Assembly: GCF_020616155.1 (NCBI RefSeq)
Contig: NZ_CP085530.1
Coordinates: 929,501-993,500 of the forward strand
Source: Vogesella sp. XCS3
Lineage (GTDB): Bacteria > Pseudomonadota > Gammaproteobacteria > Burkholderiales > Chromobacteriaceae
Length of the DNA stretch: 64,000 nucleotides
Reading direction: 5' to 3'
Shown here one piece after another: positions 33,201 through 40,518 of this stretch (positions are counted from its first letter, which is position 1; each line of letters opens with the position of its first letter). The position numbers and the translations under genes are program-made. Below the pieces are notes generated by a model, which was not told the DNA's origin, made no database searches, and saw nothing but the letters and a program-made list of their open reading frames with translations.

Positions 33201-34924
33201 ACGGCCTGCTGCGTACTGATATTGTCACGGCGCAGGACGTGGCTACGCGGGTGATCCCTGCGCTGAATGAGGCCGCCGAGCAGGCCGCCAAGGCCGGTAT
33301 CGCGGCGCTGATCGAGGCGGATCGCCGCCGCCGCGAGGCACGGTTTAACCGCCGCGCGTTTGACGCCATTCTGGATATCGACCCAGCTACTGGCCAGATC
33401 AAGCTGAAAGCTACCGCCGAGATCACCACGGACGTGGATACCAAGCTGCGCGACGTACAACTGGTGCTGGATGCGCAGGCCGGCAAGCTGGCCACCGCCG
33501 TGTCTGGCGTAGAAAGCCAAGGCGGCAGGCTGACTGCGGCCGAGAGCAAGCTGACGCAGCTGGAAAGCGGCATCAGCCTGGCCGTACAGCAAGCCTTTGC
33601 CTACACCGATGGCGCGGTGGCCAGTAACAGCGAGGCGGTAGACGGCCTGCAGCAGCAAGTGGACACCCTGGCGGGTAGCGGCATCGCCGGGCTGGTGGCA
33701 GATCAGCGCCGCCAGCAGCAGGCGCGGGCGGCACGGCTGGGGCTGGCGCGTGCGCAGTTCGATATCAAGGCAGTGGCCGATGGCCTGGCTGCCGAGTCCA
33801 CGGCACGGCTGGCGCTGGATGCGCAGCTGGGTGGCACAGCAGCGGCGCTGCTGGTCGAGCAGAAAGCACGGGCGGATGGCGATACGGCGGTAAGTCAGCA
33901 AGTCACCACGCTTGCGGCCAACCTCCAGACCGAAAAAGGCGCACGGCAGGCGGCCATAGAGCAAGAAGCTGCTGCGCGTGTCACGGCAGATAGTGCCCTG
34001 GCATCCCGCATCGATACCGTGCAGGCTGCTGTGGATGGGGCTTCTGCGGCGGTTCAGCAGGAGGCCACTGCACGGGCAGATGCAGTATCTGGCGTGCTAG
34101 GCAAGTGGTCGGTGCGCATTGTCACCACGGCGGATGGCCAGCAGCGCGTGGCCGGTATCGGCTTGCTGAACGGCCAGCAGGGCAGTGCTTTCAGCGTATT
34201 GGCCGATGCATTCACGGTGGCGCTGCCCAATGGCAATGCGCCAAAGCAGGTATTCACTGTGGGCAGCATCGGTGGCGCGCCGGCCGTGGGGATTGCCGGT
34301 GATCTGATCATCGACGGCACGCTGTCCGGCCGTCGCGTGCTGGCATCCGAAAGTGTGGATGCAGACCAGATCAACACCCGTGGGCTGACCATAAAAGATG
34401 CGGCAGGTGCCGTTATCTTTGGCGCGGGCAAGGCGCTCGATGTATCGCGGGTAGCCGGCCTGGGTGCGTTGTCGACAAAGTCGCAGGTACAGGCGTCTGA
34501 CCTGGCCGTGGGGCAGCTGTCTGCCATCACTGCAGATGTCGGCACGCTCACTGCGGGGGTGATGTACAGCCGCAGCTGGACGGCCTTCGTGAATCTGAAT
34601 GCCTCCGGCTCGCAGCCTTTTATCCGTACGGCGGGCGGTTTCCAGATCAACGCGGATGGCAGCGGCAGTATCGATAGCCGCATGCTGGGTAACGTGGTGA
34701 CAGGTTCGGTATTTATCGACTACACCCGCGCCGGCGAGGCTGACTGGCGACCAGTGCCGGTCGGCATCTGGCATGGGCGTGGGCGGCCGGTAATTTTGAC
34801 GCTGTGGTTGACCGGTGGTGGTGGCGTTCCTGTGGTGATTGCCAATGATGGTGGCAGCTTCGTCATCAGCGGCCTGCCTAAGCAGGAGTCGAGCGGCATC
34901 ACCGTCGGCTACGCATATATGTAA
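30260..34924 (+). CDS. Host-specificity tail-tip protein J-like
   Basis: 1554 residues. The N-terminus (residues 1-90) resembles the ubiquitin-like lambda I part (RLGIEVDTHPHAIMVNGRPL, then a Gly run), suggesting an I-J fusion; residues 95-160 are hydrophobic (KVLRTVALAAIAVAAGPLAE). The J core follows (LTGARNRVRPFEPMPLVLGR, LLYFLRGGFISGRRVWGAGL), then fibronectin-like repeats around 780-920, a helical shaft rich in A/Q/E to about 1270, and a C-terminal receptor-binding part. It forms the tail tip that contacts the cell. Confidence 0.92.
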   Translation: MEMTVPQAVRAAYLPHPLTTSGRQVYTLPPKRNETLGGYLRRLGIEVDTHPHAIMVNGRPLGEAWAKYRLRKDDQILIRAVVRGGGGGGAGKVLRTVALAAIAVAAGPLAEAAVGTEWGFLSAIGVTNAGIAQAGIMIAGSMLVNAVLPPPTASAGTLGNSSSVEQSPTYSLTGARNRVRPFEPMPLVLGRHRIVPDLAGQPYTVFEGQDQYLLQSFHFGLQSDLQLGDFKLGDTPLSDYQGVTVYHAGADGKLPAEFGNVDTEPGREIAQADGWISRTTSADCIGISVDIQGVAYYARDDGGVDGQAIGYDVQYRSVGASTWAAFGAGSFVLNGNAVNVVRASHFLQVGRGQYEVRIRKTSADVDSSRQKSQFALAQLRTHQYDGADYTGQRRVGIKIKASSQLNGALEELSAVAQIAVPVWTGSGWVSQVSQNPAWLLLYFLRGGFISGRRVWGAGLPDSRIDIASIKQFAAWCDRKALTCSLVLDRAASIKTVAEQLARCGRGQLTWQSGRYGVVWDDDSLPYVATFGPANIVAGSFRVSYASGQMADEVIVTFANAAKGWEADSVRKVVPGVVNPSNQVTLDFAGCTSADMAGREANLLAAAQHLLRRKISWETDQEGLVAGKGDVVMISHDMVSWSHSGRLLDGSRGALVLDKAVPLSAGGYVGVRFPDGRYYTYRVQPGTGQSSTLQLRDLIPAADDYGPLPVPSESDTVPYDWLWFYDEAAQPGKQVKITDVAPTGDGFRFTAVDYLPEYYAAESGSYVYVPPRAANLPLLGWVALAESSRITVDKRRVPVLSASWPPVAGATQYRLRWRRTGGAWAEALIAGQQWQADVEPGAYDVQVAAVFTGGTISAPVSESITIVAAGAPPLAVTGFTAMGEAMQISLRWQYPAQADIASVVLYGTPAGGGKVLLTSLAYPADRWTHAGLSVGISWQYELVLVDGWGNRSAAAVATATTVKDPSILLQQLHGSVSREALDGLLRTDIVTAQDVATRVIPALNEAAEQAAKAGIAALIEADRRRREARFNRRAFDAILDIDPATGQIKLKATAEITTDVDTKLRDVQLVLDAQAGKLATAVSGVESQGGRLTAAESKLTQLESGISLAVQQAFAYTDGAVASNSEAVDGLQQQVDTLAGSGIAGLVADQRRQQQARAARLGLARAQFDIKAVADGLAAESTARLALDAQLGGTAAALLVEQKARADGDTAVSQQVTTLAANLQTEKGARQAAIEQEAAARVTADSALASRIDTVQAAVDGASAAVQQEATARADAVSGVLGKWSVRIVTTADGQQRVAGIGLLNGQQGSAFSVLADAFTVALPNGNAPKQVFTVGSIGGAPAVGIAGDLIIDGTLSGRRVLASESVDADQINTRGLTIKDAAGAVIFGAGKALDVSRVAGLGALSTKSQVQASDLAVGQLSAITADVGTLTAGVMYSRSWTAFVNLNASGSQPFIRTAGGFQINADGSGSIDSRMLGNVVTGSVFIDYTRAGEADWRPVPVGIWHGRGRPVILTLWLTGGGGVPVVIANDGGSFVISGLPKQESSGITVGYAYM

Positions 34925-34929
34925 ACAAC

Positions 34930-34954
34930 CGCCCGGCCATGTGCCGGGCTTCTT
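34930..34954 (+). terminator. Terminator-like hairpin after J
   Basis: GCCCGGC-catgt-GCCGGGC followed by TTCTTAT. Confidence 0.55.
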
Positions 34955-34968
34955 ATCGGGAGTGTCAC

Positions 34969-35883
34969 ATGGGTGTTGCATGGACTCGCCTCGGCACCGT
35001 GACGGTGACTGCGGGCAGTGTCAATGTCAGCGGCGTCGATACCCGCTGGCAGACGGCCGCCAGCATCGGCGATGCTTTTCAGGGGCCAGACGGCAAGCAG
35101 TATGAGGTGGCGGCAATCACGTCCGATACCGCCCTGCAGCTGCGCACGCCGTACCAGGGCGCGACGGCGGCAGGTCAGGCCTACGCCATCCTGCGCATCG
35201 TGCCGCAAGGCTCGGACGCGGAAACCATGGCCCTGCTGCGGCAGGTGCTTAACCTGACGGATGTGCAGCTGTCAGCCTTTATGGCGTGGGCAGATAGCCA
35301 GGGGGTGGTGTCGATCAGCGATGGCGAGACCACGCTGCCCGGGCTTCATGGCCTGCGCAAGCTGATGGCGGATCTAGCCCAGCTTTTTGTGGAGACTGCG
35401 AAGCGGCCTGCACTGACTGCTGCCGGCAGTCTGGGCATCGGCATGACGCCTAGCGCCTGGTCGAACGCAGGCCCTGGGCAAAATGCAGTCCAGACCATGT
35501 CGTGGGCAGTGTCGTGTGATGTGAACTCGCACTATCAGACGAATAACGCTTTCTACTCTGGCGCATGGACTTATATCGGATCGAAGTGCGCCACGCGGTA
35601 TGACCAGGACGCCTCAGCAGGTGCCCATAAGTGGTATAGCGCGCCTGCCGGTATCGCTGGTGACAGTATCGCTTTCAGCAAGCTGATGGAGCTGTCGGTG
35701 GCTGGCGCGCTGGCGGTAGCGGGGCCGGTCTCCGTCGGTCGATACACCGCGTCCACGCTGCCATCGGCGGCAGCATATCTCGACCACGTAATCACCGTCA
35801 GTAACGCCAGCGGCGGCCCTGCGTTGTGCCTGAGCAATGGCTCTGCATGGATCAATGTCCGTACTAACGCACCTGTGAGCTAA
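34969..35883 (+). CDS. Tail fibre-type protein
   Basis: 304 residues starting MGVAWTRLGTVTVTAGSVNV, GGAG upstream. The N-terminal SVNVSGVDTRWQTAASIGDA and YAILRIVP are common to phage side-fibre or tail-tip-attached proteins; the C-terminal half has beta-rich repeats ending NASGGPALCLSNGSAWINV. Likely binds the cell surface. Confidence 0.7.
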   Translation: MGVAWTRLGTVTVTAGSVNVSGVDTRWQTAASIGDAFQGPDGKQYEVAAITSDTALQLRTPYQGATAAGQAYAILRIVPQGSDAETMALLRQVLNLTDVQLSAFMAWADSQGVVSISDGETTLPGLHGLRKLMADLAQLFVETAKRPALTAAGSLGIGMTPSAWSNAGPGQNAVQTMSWAVSCDVNSHYQTNNAFYSGAWTYIGSKCATRYDQDASAGAHKWYSAPAGIAGDSIAFSKLMELSVAGALAVAGPVSVGRYTASTLPSAAAYLDHVITVSNASGGPALCLSNGSAWINVRTNAPVS

Positions 35884-35892
35884 AGGAAAAGT

Positions 35893-36204
35893 ATGTCTAT
35901 CATCGAAACAACTCGCCCCTACGAAACACTCATCCGCCACAACGCGGACGGCACCATCGGTGCGCACCACGTCCGTATCTACGAAGTCGTCAAAGACGGT
36001 CAGGTGCTGACCAGTCAGCTGCAGTCGCCAGTGCAGCTGGCGGTGGCTGGTGAGCAAGGCGTCGCGCTTGCTCAGGTGCTGGGCGAAGCGACCACGGCCG
36101 CGCTCTTGTCCGCAGAGAAAGCCCAGGCTGAACTGGCCACTGTCAAAGCGCAGCTGGCAGCAGTCCAGGGCGAGCTGGCAAAGCTGAAAGGTACCGCACC
36201 ATGA
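35893..36204 (+). CDS. Small tail-associated protein with coiled-coil end
   Basis: 103 residues. The first half (YETLIRHNADGTIGAHHVRI, YEVVKDGQVL) is beta-like; the last 45 residues are a coiled coil (SAEKAQAELATVKAQLAAVQ). May be a fibre accessory; no named family. Overlaps the next gene by four bases. Confidence 0.6.
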   Translation: MSIIETTRPYETLIRHNADGTIGAHHVRIYEVVKDGQVLTSQLQSPVQLAVAGEQGVALAQVLGEATTAALLSAEKAQAELATVKAQLAAVQGELAKLKGTAP

Positions 36205-36389
36205 AAACCTACGAAATCGGCACGCTGATCATCGTCGCGCTGGCCGGCGCCCAGCTGCTGCAGATGGGCGCGCAAGCGCTGATGCCCACACCACCGCCGC
36301 AGTGCATGGTGCAAGCCACCACGCCGGAGGGTGCCACCATCCAGCGCTGGCGCCCTTGCACCGAGGCCGAACTGGCCGCTACCAAATGA
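36201..36389 (+). CDS. Small single-pass membrane protein
   Basis: 62 residues. One N-terminal hydrophobic helix (IGTLIIVALAGAQLLQMGAQ) then a short exported-looking tail with two Cys. It lies just before the holin and could be part of the lysis set; not recognised. Confidence 0.55.
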   Translation: MKTYEIGTLIIVALAGAQLLQMGAQALMPTPPPQCMVQATTPEGATIQRWRPCTEAELAATK

Positions 36390-36415
36390 CCCGCTTCGGC
36401 GGGTCTTCTGCTTTC
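36388..36415 (+). terminator. Rho-independent terminator-like hairpin
   Basis: ACCCGC-ttc-GGCGGGT then CTTCTGCTTTC; stem shared with the accessory-zone terminators at 7061 and 7558. Confidence 0.65.
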
Positions 36416-36459
36416 TAGCCCTGCCATGTGCGGGGCGTTTTTCATTTCAAGGGGGATGT

Positions 36460-36804
36460 ATGCAGGAAATTCAGGAGGCAGCCCAAGTAGCCAAAAGCCC
36501 GACTTCGTACAGTTTGCTGACGTACGTCTGGGTGCTGGCTTTAGCACTACTGGGTGGCGTGGCGGGCGCAATCCGCCGGGCGAAGGCTGACGGCAAGATC
36601 AGCATGGCCGAGATCGTCGGCGAGCTGGCCATCAGCGCGTTTGCTGGTGTTGTGACCTTCTACCTGTGCGAGTGGGCTGGTGTTTCTCAGCTGCTGTCTG
36701 CCGCGCTGGTCGGCATCAGTGGACACATGGGCAGCCGGGCGATTTTCCAGTTTGAGAAAGTGTGGGCCCAGAAGATGGGCGTTCCCAACACCGAGGAGCA
36801 ATGA
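36460..36804 (+). CDS. Phage holin
   Basis: 114 residues from MQEIQEAAQ, AGGGGG upstream. Three hydrophobic segments: LLTYVWVLALALLGGVAGAI, IVGELAISAFAGVVTFYLCE and LLSAALVGISGHMGSR, with charged ends, as in LydA/LysB-type holins. It forms inner-membrane lesions that release the endolysin encoded two bases downstream. Confidence 0.85.
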   Translation: MQEIQEAAQVAKSPTSYSLLTYVWVLALALLGGVAGAIRRAKADGKISMAEIVGELAISAFAGVVTFYLCEWAGVSQLLSAALVGISGHMGSRAIFQFEKVWAQKMGVPNTEEQ

Positions 36805-36805
36805 C

Positions 36806-37303
36806 ATGGCACGTATTTCCGCACAAGAAGCCGGCGGCGCCAACGTGCTGGCGTTTCTGGACATGCTGGCCGTGTCCGAGCTGGGCAAGGACCTGCTGGC
36901 CTTGTCTGACGATGGTTACAACGTGGTGGTGGGCAGTACGGCCAAGCGCCCTATCCTGTTTGCCAGCTATAGCGATCACCCCCGCCGCCTGATTGACCTG
37001 CCAAGCTTGGGCATCAAGTCCACCGCTGCAGGCCGGTACCAGATCCTGGCGCGCTACTTTGACCACTACAAGAAGCAGCTTGGCCTGTCGAACTTCGGCC
37101 CGATGAACCAGGACCGCATCGCGTTGCAGCTGATCCGCGAATGCAATGCGCTGGACGATCTCAAACGGGGCAAGGTTGCTGCAGCCATCAGCAAGTGCCG
37201 CAGCCGCTGGGCGTCTCTGCCTGGCGCTGGTTATGGCCAGAACGAGCACAGCCTTGAGCACCTGGTGGCCGCCTACGCGGCTGCTGGTGGAAAGGTGGCG
37301 TGA
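36806..37303 (+). CDS. Endolysin, lambda R-like (GH104 family)
   Basis: 165 residues. NVLAFLDMLAVSELGKDLLA places the catalytic Glu (SE); then GYNVVVGSTAKRPILFASYS, IKSTAAGRYQILARYFDHYK (AAGRYQ is the family hallmark) and NFGPMNQDRIALQLI. It cuts the glycan chain of peptidoglycan. No signal peptide, so it depends on the holin. Confidence 0.93.
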   Translation: MARISAQEAGGANVLAFLDMLAVSELGKDLLALSDDGYNVVVGSTAKRPILFASYSDHPRRLIDLPSLGIKSTAAGRYQILARYFDHYKKQLGLSNFGPMNQDRIALQLIRECNALDDLKRGKVAAAISKCRSRWASLPGAGYGQNEHSLEHLVAAYAAAGGKVA

Positions 37304-37304
37304 C

Positions 37305-37784
37305 ATGGGTACCCTTATCCCCGCCTCGTATCGCTGGCTAGCCATGCTGGCGCTGGCTGCTGCCGTTTTTGCCACTGGCTGGGTAAAGGGTGCCAGTCAG
37401 GTGCAGGCACGGTGGGATGCCGCCACAGGTATCCAGACGGTAGCAGTGGCCACCGTAAGGCAGCGCCAGGCCGAAGCCACCGTGCAGGTGGTAACCCAGT
37501 ACGTCGACCGCGTTCACACCGTGCGCGAGGTCGGCCAGACCATCATCAAGGAGGTGCCCGTTTATGTACCGGCTGATTCCCCTGCTCTGCCTGGCGGTTT
37601 CCGCCTGCTCCACGACGCCGCAGTCCGTGGTGAGCTACCCGACGCCACCGGAGTTGCTGATGCGCCCCCCGTCCCCGCTCAAGACCTTGCCGCTACCGTC
37701 GCGGCCAACTACCTTACCTGCAGGGAAAACGCCGAGCAGCTGACGGCGTTGCAGGCGTGGATTGAGCTGCAAAGTAGGCAGTAA
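37305..37784 (+). CDS. Rz i-spanin
   Basis: 159 residues. N-terminal membrane anchor (YRWLAMLALAAAVFATGWVK) then a periplasmic coiled region (AVATVRQRQAEATVQVVTQY, VDRVHTVREVGQTIIKEVPV). With the nested Rz1 lipoprotein it spans the periplasm and fuses the membranes at lysis. It starts two bases after the endolysin stop. Confidence 0.9.
   Translation: MGTLIPASYRWLAMLALAAAVFATGWVKGASQVQARWDAATGIQTVAVATVRQRQAEATVQVVTQYVDRVHTVREVGQTIIKEVPVYVPADSPALPGGFRLLHDAAVRGELPDATGVADAPPVPAQDLAATVAANYLTCRENAEQLTALQAWIELQSRQ
37564..37743 (+). CDS. Rz1 o-spanin lipoprotein, nested in Rz
   Basis: 59 residues in the +1 frame inside Rz, just below usual length limits. MYRLIPLLCLAVSACSTTPQ is a lipoprotein signal with lipobox AVSAC; the mature part is proline-rich (YPTPPELLMRPPSPLK), as in Rz1. 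AAGGAGGT lies nine bases before the ATG. Confidence 0.92.
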   Translation: MYRLIPLLCLAVSACSTTPQSVVSYPTPPELLMRPPSPLKTLPLPSRPTTLPAGKTPSS

Positions 37785-37870
37785 ATTGGTAGAATCGCAC
37801 TTCTGTCGCACTTAAAAAAGATGCGGCACGATAAAGGGTGATATATCAAATACTTGCGGTCGGTCGGTTT

Positions 37871-37897
37871 CGGGTTCGATTCCCGCCGCCTCCACCA
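37871..37897 (+). other. Attachment site: 3' end of tmRNA (ssrA)
   Basis: CGGGTTCGATTCCCG forms a T-arm and CGCCTCC-A-CCA the acceptor end, with U70 and A73 (alanine identity) as in tmRNA. The 5' part of the gene is absent here. The site is the right end of the prophage and the left end of the island. Minus-strand frames across it give the known artefact peptide with RRRESNP. Confidence 0.7.
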
Positions 37898-37905
37898 AAA
37901 CACCA

Positions 37906-37925
37906 CTTCATGACGTGTCATGAAG
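37906..37925. repeat. Perfect palindrome next to the attachment site
   Basis: CTTCATGACGTGTCATGAAG, nine-base arms with a GT centre, eight bases after the CCA of the attachment site; possible excisionase or AlpA site. Confidence 0.6.
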
Positions 37926-37934
37926 CTTCAGAAA

Positions 37935-37964
37935 CCCCGACAGCCCAGGCTCTCGGGGTTTTTT
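37935..37964 (+). terminator. Rho-independent terminator after attachment site
   Basis: CCCCGA and TCGGGG arms with an inner GCC/GGC pair, then six T. It would stop transcription of the late operon or of tmRNA before the integrase. Confidence 0.8.
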
Positions 37965-38010
37965 ATTGTCTCATGGCGTGTCACCGTGCGCCTTGACATG
38001 CCGTCTCTGC

Positions 38011-38061
38011 TGACGGTATCTATGACGGTAGTTTGCATACCGTCAGAGTGAGATACCGTCA
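38011..38061. promoter_or_regulatory. Integrase arm-type sites, left end of island
   Basis: TGACGGTA at 38011 and 38023, and its complement TACCGTCA at 38038 and 38054; the last touches the integrase start codon. Binding there could both form the integration complex and repress int. Confidence 0.65.
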
Positions 38062-39278
38062 TGCCACTTACCGATACCGCCTGCAAGAACGCCAAACCCA
38101 AACCGGATGGCAAACCCGCCAAGTATGCGGATGAAAAAGGTATGTACCTACTGGTTAATCAAACTGGCAAGTACTGGAGGTTGGACTATCGCTACGCCAA
38201 CAAGCGCAAGACCTTGGCCATCGGCGTGTATCCAACTGTCACTCTCAAAGATGCAAGAGAAAAGCGAGACGAAGCTCGCCGGCTTTTAGCGGAAGACATC
38301 GACCCTGGCGAGCACCGCAAGGTGACCAAAGCCATTAAGGTTCTTCAAGCTGAAAATAGCCTTGAGGCTGTAGCGCGTGAGTGGTTTGCCAAGTTCAAAC
38401 CAACATGGACTGATGGGCACGCAGAGCGAATTATTCGCCGCCTAGAGCGCGACATTTTCCCTTGGCTGGGTAGCCGTCCCATTGCCGACATTGAAGCGCC
38501 TGAGCTACTGACCAACCTGCAGCGTATCGAGCGGCGCGGTGCGATAGAAACTGCGCATCGTGCAATGCAAAACACCAGCCAGATATTTCGGTACGCGATT
38601 GCTACCGGTCGTGCCAAATACAATCCAGCCGCAGACCTTACGGGAGCGCTTGCACCTACGATTAAAACATCCTTCCCAACTATCACCGACCCGACCAAGA
38701 TCGCTGAGCTCTTGCGAGCCATTGACGGTTACCAAGGCACCTTGGCAACCCAGTGCGCACTGAAGCTGGCCCCGCTAGTGTTTGTCAGACCCGGAGAGTT
38801 GAGACAAGCGGAATGGTGTGAAGTTGATCTTGAGAATGCCCTGTGGATCATCCCTGCAGCGCGTATGAAAATGCGGGAAAAACATGTCGTACCACTGTCG
38901 CGCCAAGCTGTGGCCATCCTGTCTGAGCTGAAACCGCTGACCGGCAATGGCCGCTATGTCTTTCCTGGTGCGCGCTCCAATGGTCGTCCGATGTCAGAAA
39001 ATACAGTCAACGCAGCCCTACGACGCCTTGGGTATGACAAAGACACTATGACCGGTCACGGCTTCCGGCATATGGCTTCGACCCTCCTTAATGAACAGTG
39101 CTGGAACCGTGATGCTATCGAACGTCAGATGGCACATGCCGAGCGAAACAGCATCCGGGCAACTTACAACTACGCTGAGTACTTACCCGAACGCAATAAG
39201 ATGATGCAAGCCTGGGCAGATTATCTGGATAGTTTGAAAGCCGGAGCGAAAGTCACTCCGCTGTTCAAAACAGCCTAA
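38061..39278 (+). CDS. P4-type tyrosine integrase
   Basis: 405 residues. N-terminal DUF4102 arm-binding domain (ADEKGMYLLVNQTGKYWRLD), core-binding domain near 100-190, catalytic domain with Arg in RPGELRQAEW, HGFRHMAST (H-x-x-R) and Tyr in ATYNYAEYL. It recombines attP with tRNA or tmRNA 3' ends. Located right beside such an end and pointing inward, as in P4-like islands. It belongs to the island rather than to the prophage. Confidence 0.94.
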   Translation: MPLTDTACKNAKPKPDGKPAKYADEKGMYLLVNQTGKYWRLDYRYANKRKTLAIGVYPTVTLKDAREKRDEARRLLAEDIDPGEHRKVTKAIKVLQAENSLEAVAREWFAKFKPTWTDGHAERIIRRLERDIFPWLGSRPIADIEAPELLTNLQRIERRGAIETAHRAMQNTSQIFRYAIATGRAKYNPAADLTGALAPTIKTSFPTITDPTKIAELLRAIDGYQGTLATQCALKLAPLVFVRPGELRQAEWCEVDLENALWIIPAARMKMREKHVVPLSRQAVAILSELKPLTGNGRYVFPGARSNGRPMSENTVNAALRRLGYDKDTMTGHGFRHMASTLLNEQCWNRDAIERQMAHAERNSIRATYNYAEYLPERNKMMQAWADYLDSLKAGAKVTPLFKTA

Positions 39279-39314
39279 AAGCAGCATCACAAACATTTTC
39301 GCCCAGAGGTAGCA

Positions 39315-40145
39315 ATGAGCAAACTATTCAAGCTTAAGCAATGGCTGACGCTAGAAGATGCAGCCAAGAGGCTTAGTACGACGTTAGGCGGGCAAGTAAC
39401 TGTCGCAGATATCCTTCAGCTAGCCTTGGATGGAAGCTTAAGGCTGTCGGTAAACTTCGTAAATCATGCTTATGCAAAATGCTGTAGACGCGTGCCGATT
39501 AAAGAGGCTACGTATCAAGAAGTACCAAGCATTGAAAATCCAGCAATTACTGTTCGTCTTTACAAAGGACCACGCACTGACTCAGAAGTATTCGAATATA
39601 AAGATGGACTGGTAAAGCTGATTGGCATTTACACCTTATCCATGGTAGGCGCAGAAAGGCTAGACGTGGATCATCGACTCCAAATGGAGACTAGCGGCCC
39701 TGTTGTTACATTGATCGATCTTGATGGGACATTTGTTGAGAATGGTGATGGATACATCTATCAGGTTCGAGATATCCATCAAGACAAAAAGATAAGCGCG
39801 GACAACAGCTACCCTGCAGGCGGACTGCCCGATGATGCTGTTCTGGTTATGCGTACATCAGATATCACGAGGTTTGAAGCATCTTTGGATGCTGAAGACG
39901 AAGAGCCATCAAAAACCAATACCACTGAGCGCGAAAATCTGCTGAAAATGCTTGGAGGAATGGCTCTTCTGCTCGCAGAGAAAGGTGGGAAGTACAAACG
40001 GGGTAACAAGCCAAACGCAGCATCTATTGCTAATGAAGTCTCCGAGCTTATAGAACACCATCCAAATTCCAACCTCTACGGAATGAGTACTCGTAACATC
40101 AGAGAAAAACTCTCCGAGGCTATCCGCTTGCTGGCAGACTCTTGA
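39315..40145 (+). CDS. Island protein with N-terminal helix-turn-helix-like region
   Basis: 276 residues. WLTLEDAAKRLSTTLGGQVT, VADILQLALDGSLRLSVNFV at the N-terminus resembles an HTH. The middle is beta-rich and the C-terminus (NLLKMLGGMALLLAEKGGKY, RNIREKLSEAIRLLADS) helical. Proteins with this layout accompany P4-type integrases in many islands; role unknown. The gene is AT-richer than its neighbours. Confidence 0.7.
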   Translation: MSKLFKLKQWLTLEDAAKRLSTTLGGQVTVADILQLALDGSLRLSVNFVNHAYAKCCRRVPIKEATYQEVPSIENPAITVRLYKGPRTDSEVFEYKDGLVKLIGIYTLSMVGAERLDVDHRLQMETSGPVVTLIDLDGTFVENGDGYIYQVRDIHQDKKISADNSYPAGGLPDDAVLVMRTSDITRFEASLDAEDEEPSKTNTTERENLLKMLGGMALLLAEKGGKYKRGNKPNAASIANEVSELIEHHPNSNLYGMSTRNIREKLSEAIRLLADS

Positions 40146-40174
40146 TCTGCCATTTGCCTTTGGCAGTTGCCTGA

Positions 40175-40197
40175 AGCCCCGCGAAGGGGCTTTTACA
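40175..40197 (+). terminator. Rho-independent terminator
   Basis: AAGCCCC-gcga-GGGGCTT then TTACATT; separates the gene at 39315 from alpA. Confidence 0.7.
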
Positions 40198-40233
40198 TTG
40201 GCGTCACCCTTCTAATAGACGGAGTGACACACT

Positions 40234-40518
40234 ATGACTCATCCAGCAGATAGCGCGAATACCTCCAAGCGCGCCCAGCATCACCACGACAACCACGCCT
40301 CCTACGGCGCTTTACCTGCTACGGGTTTTGTTCGCCTTGCAGACTTGCGCGTCATCATCCCCCTCAGCGACTCAACAATCTGGCGAAGGGTGAAAGGTCA
40401 AACCTTCCCGGCCCCAATCAAGCTCTCCGAACGGGTCACTGCTTGGAAAGTAGAAGACATCCGACAGTGGCTAGAAACACAAGGTCGGCATGACACCTGG
40501 GGAGGCCAAAATGAGTAA
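40234..40518 (+). CDS. AlpA-family regulator
   Basis: 94 residues. An unusual His-rich N-terminus (HHHDNHASY) precedes the AlpA HTH (RLADLRVIIPLSDSTIWRRV, FPAPIKLSERVTAWKVEDIR). AlpA proteins activate integrase or act as excision factors in satellites. Overlaps the primase-helicase gene by eight bases. Confidence 0.88.
   Translation: MTHPADSANTSKRAQHHHDNHASYGALPATGFVRLADLRVIIPLSDSTIWRRVKGQTFPAPIKLSERVTAWKVEDIRQWLETQGRHDTWGGQNE

Noticed and set aside
32549-33964. 471-residue minus frame inside the J-like gene
   Set aside because: Shadow frame in a high-GC gene; no start signal, no family.
37784-37897. Complete tRNA gene at the attachment site
   Set aside because: Only the T-arm and acceptor end are present; no D or anticodon arm, and one T-stem pair is broken.
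37709-37921. Minus-strand frame with WWRRRESNPKP
   Set aside because: This peptide pattern is the antisense translation of a tRNA or tmRNA 3' end, a common false gene.
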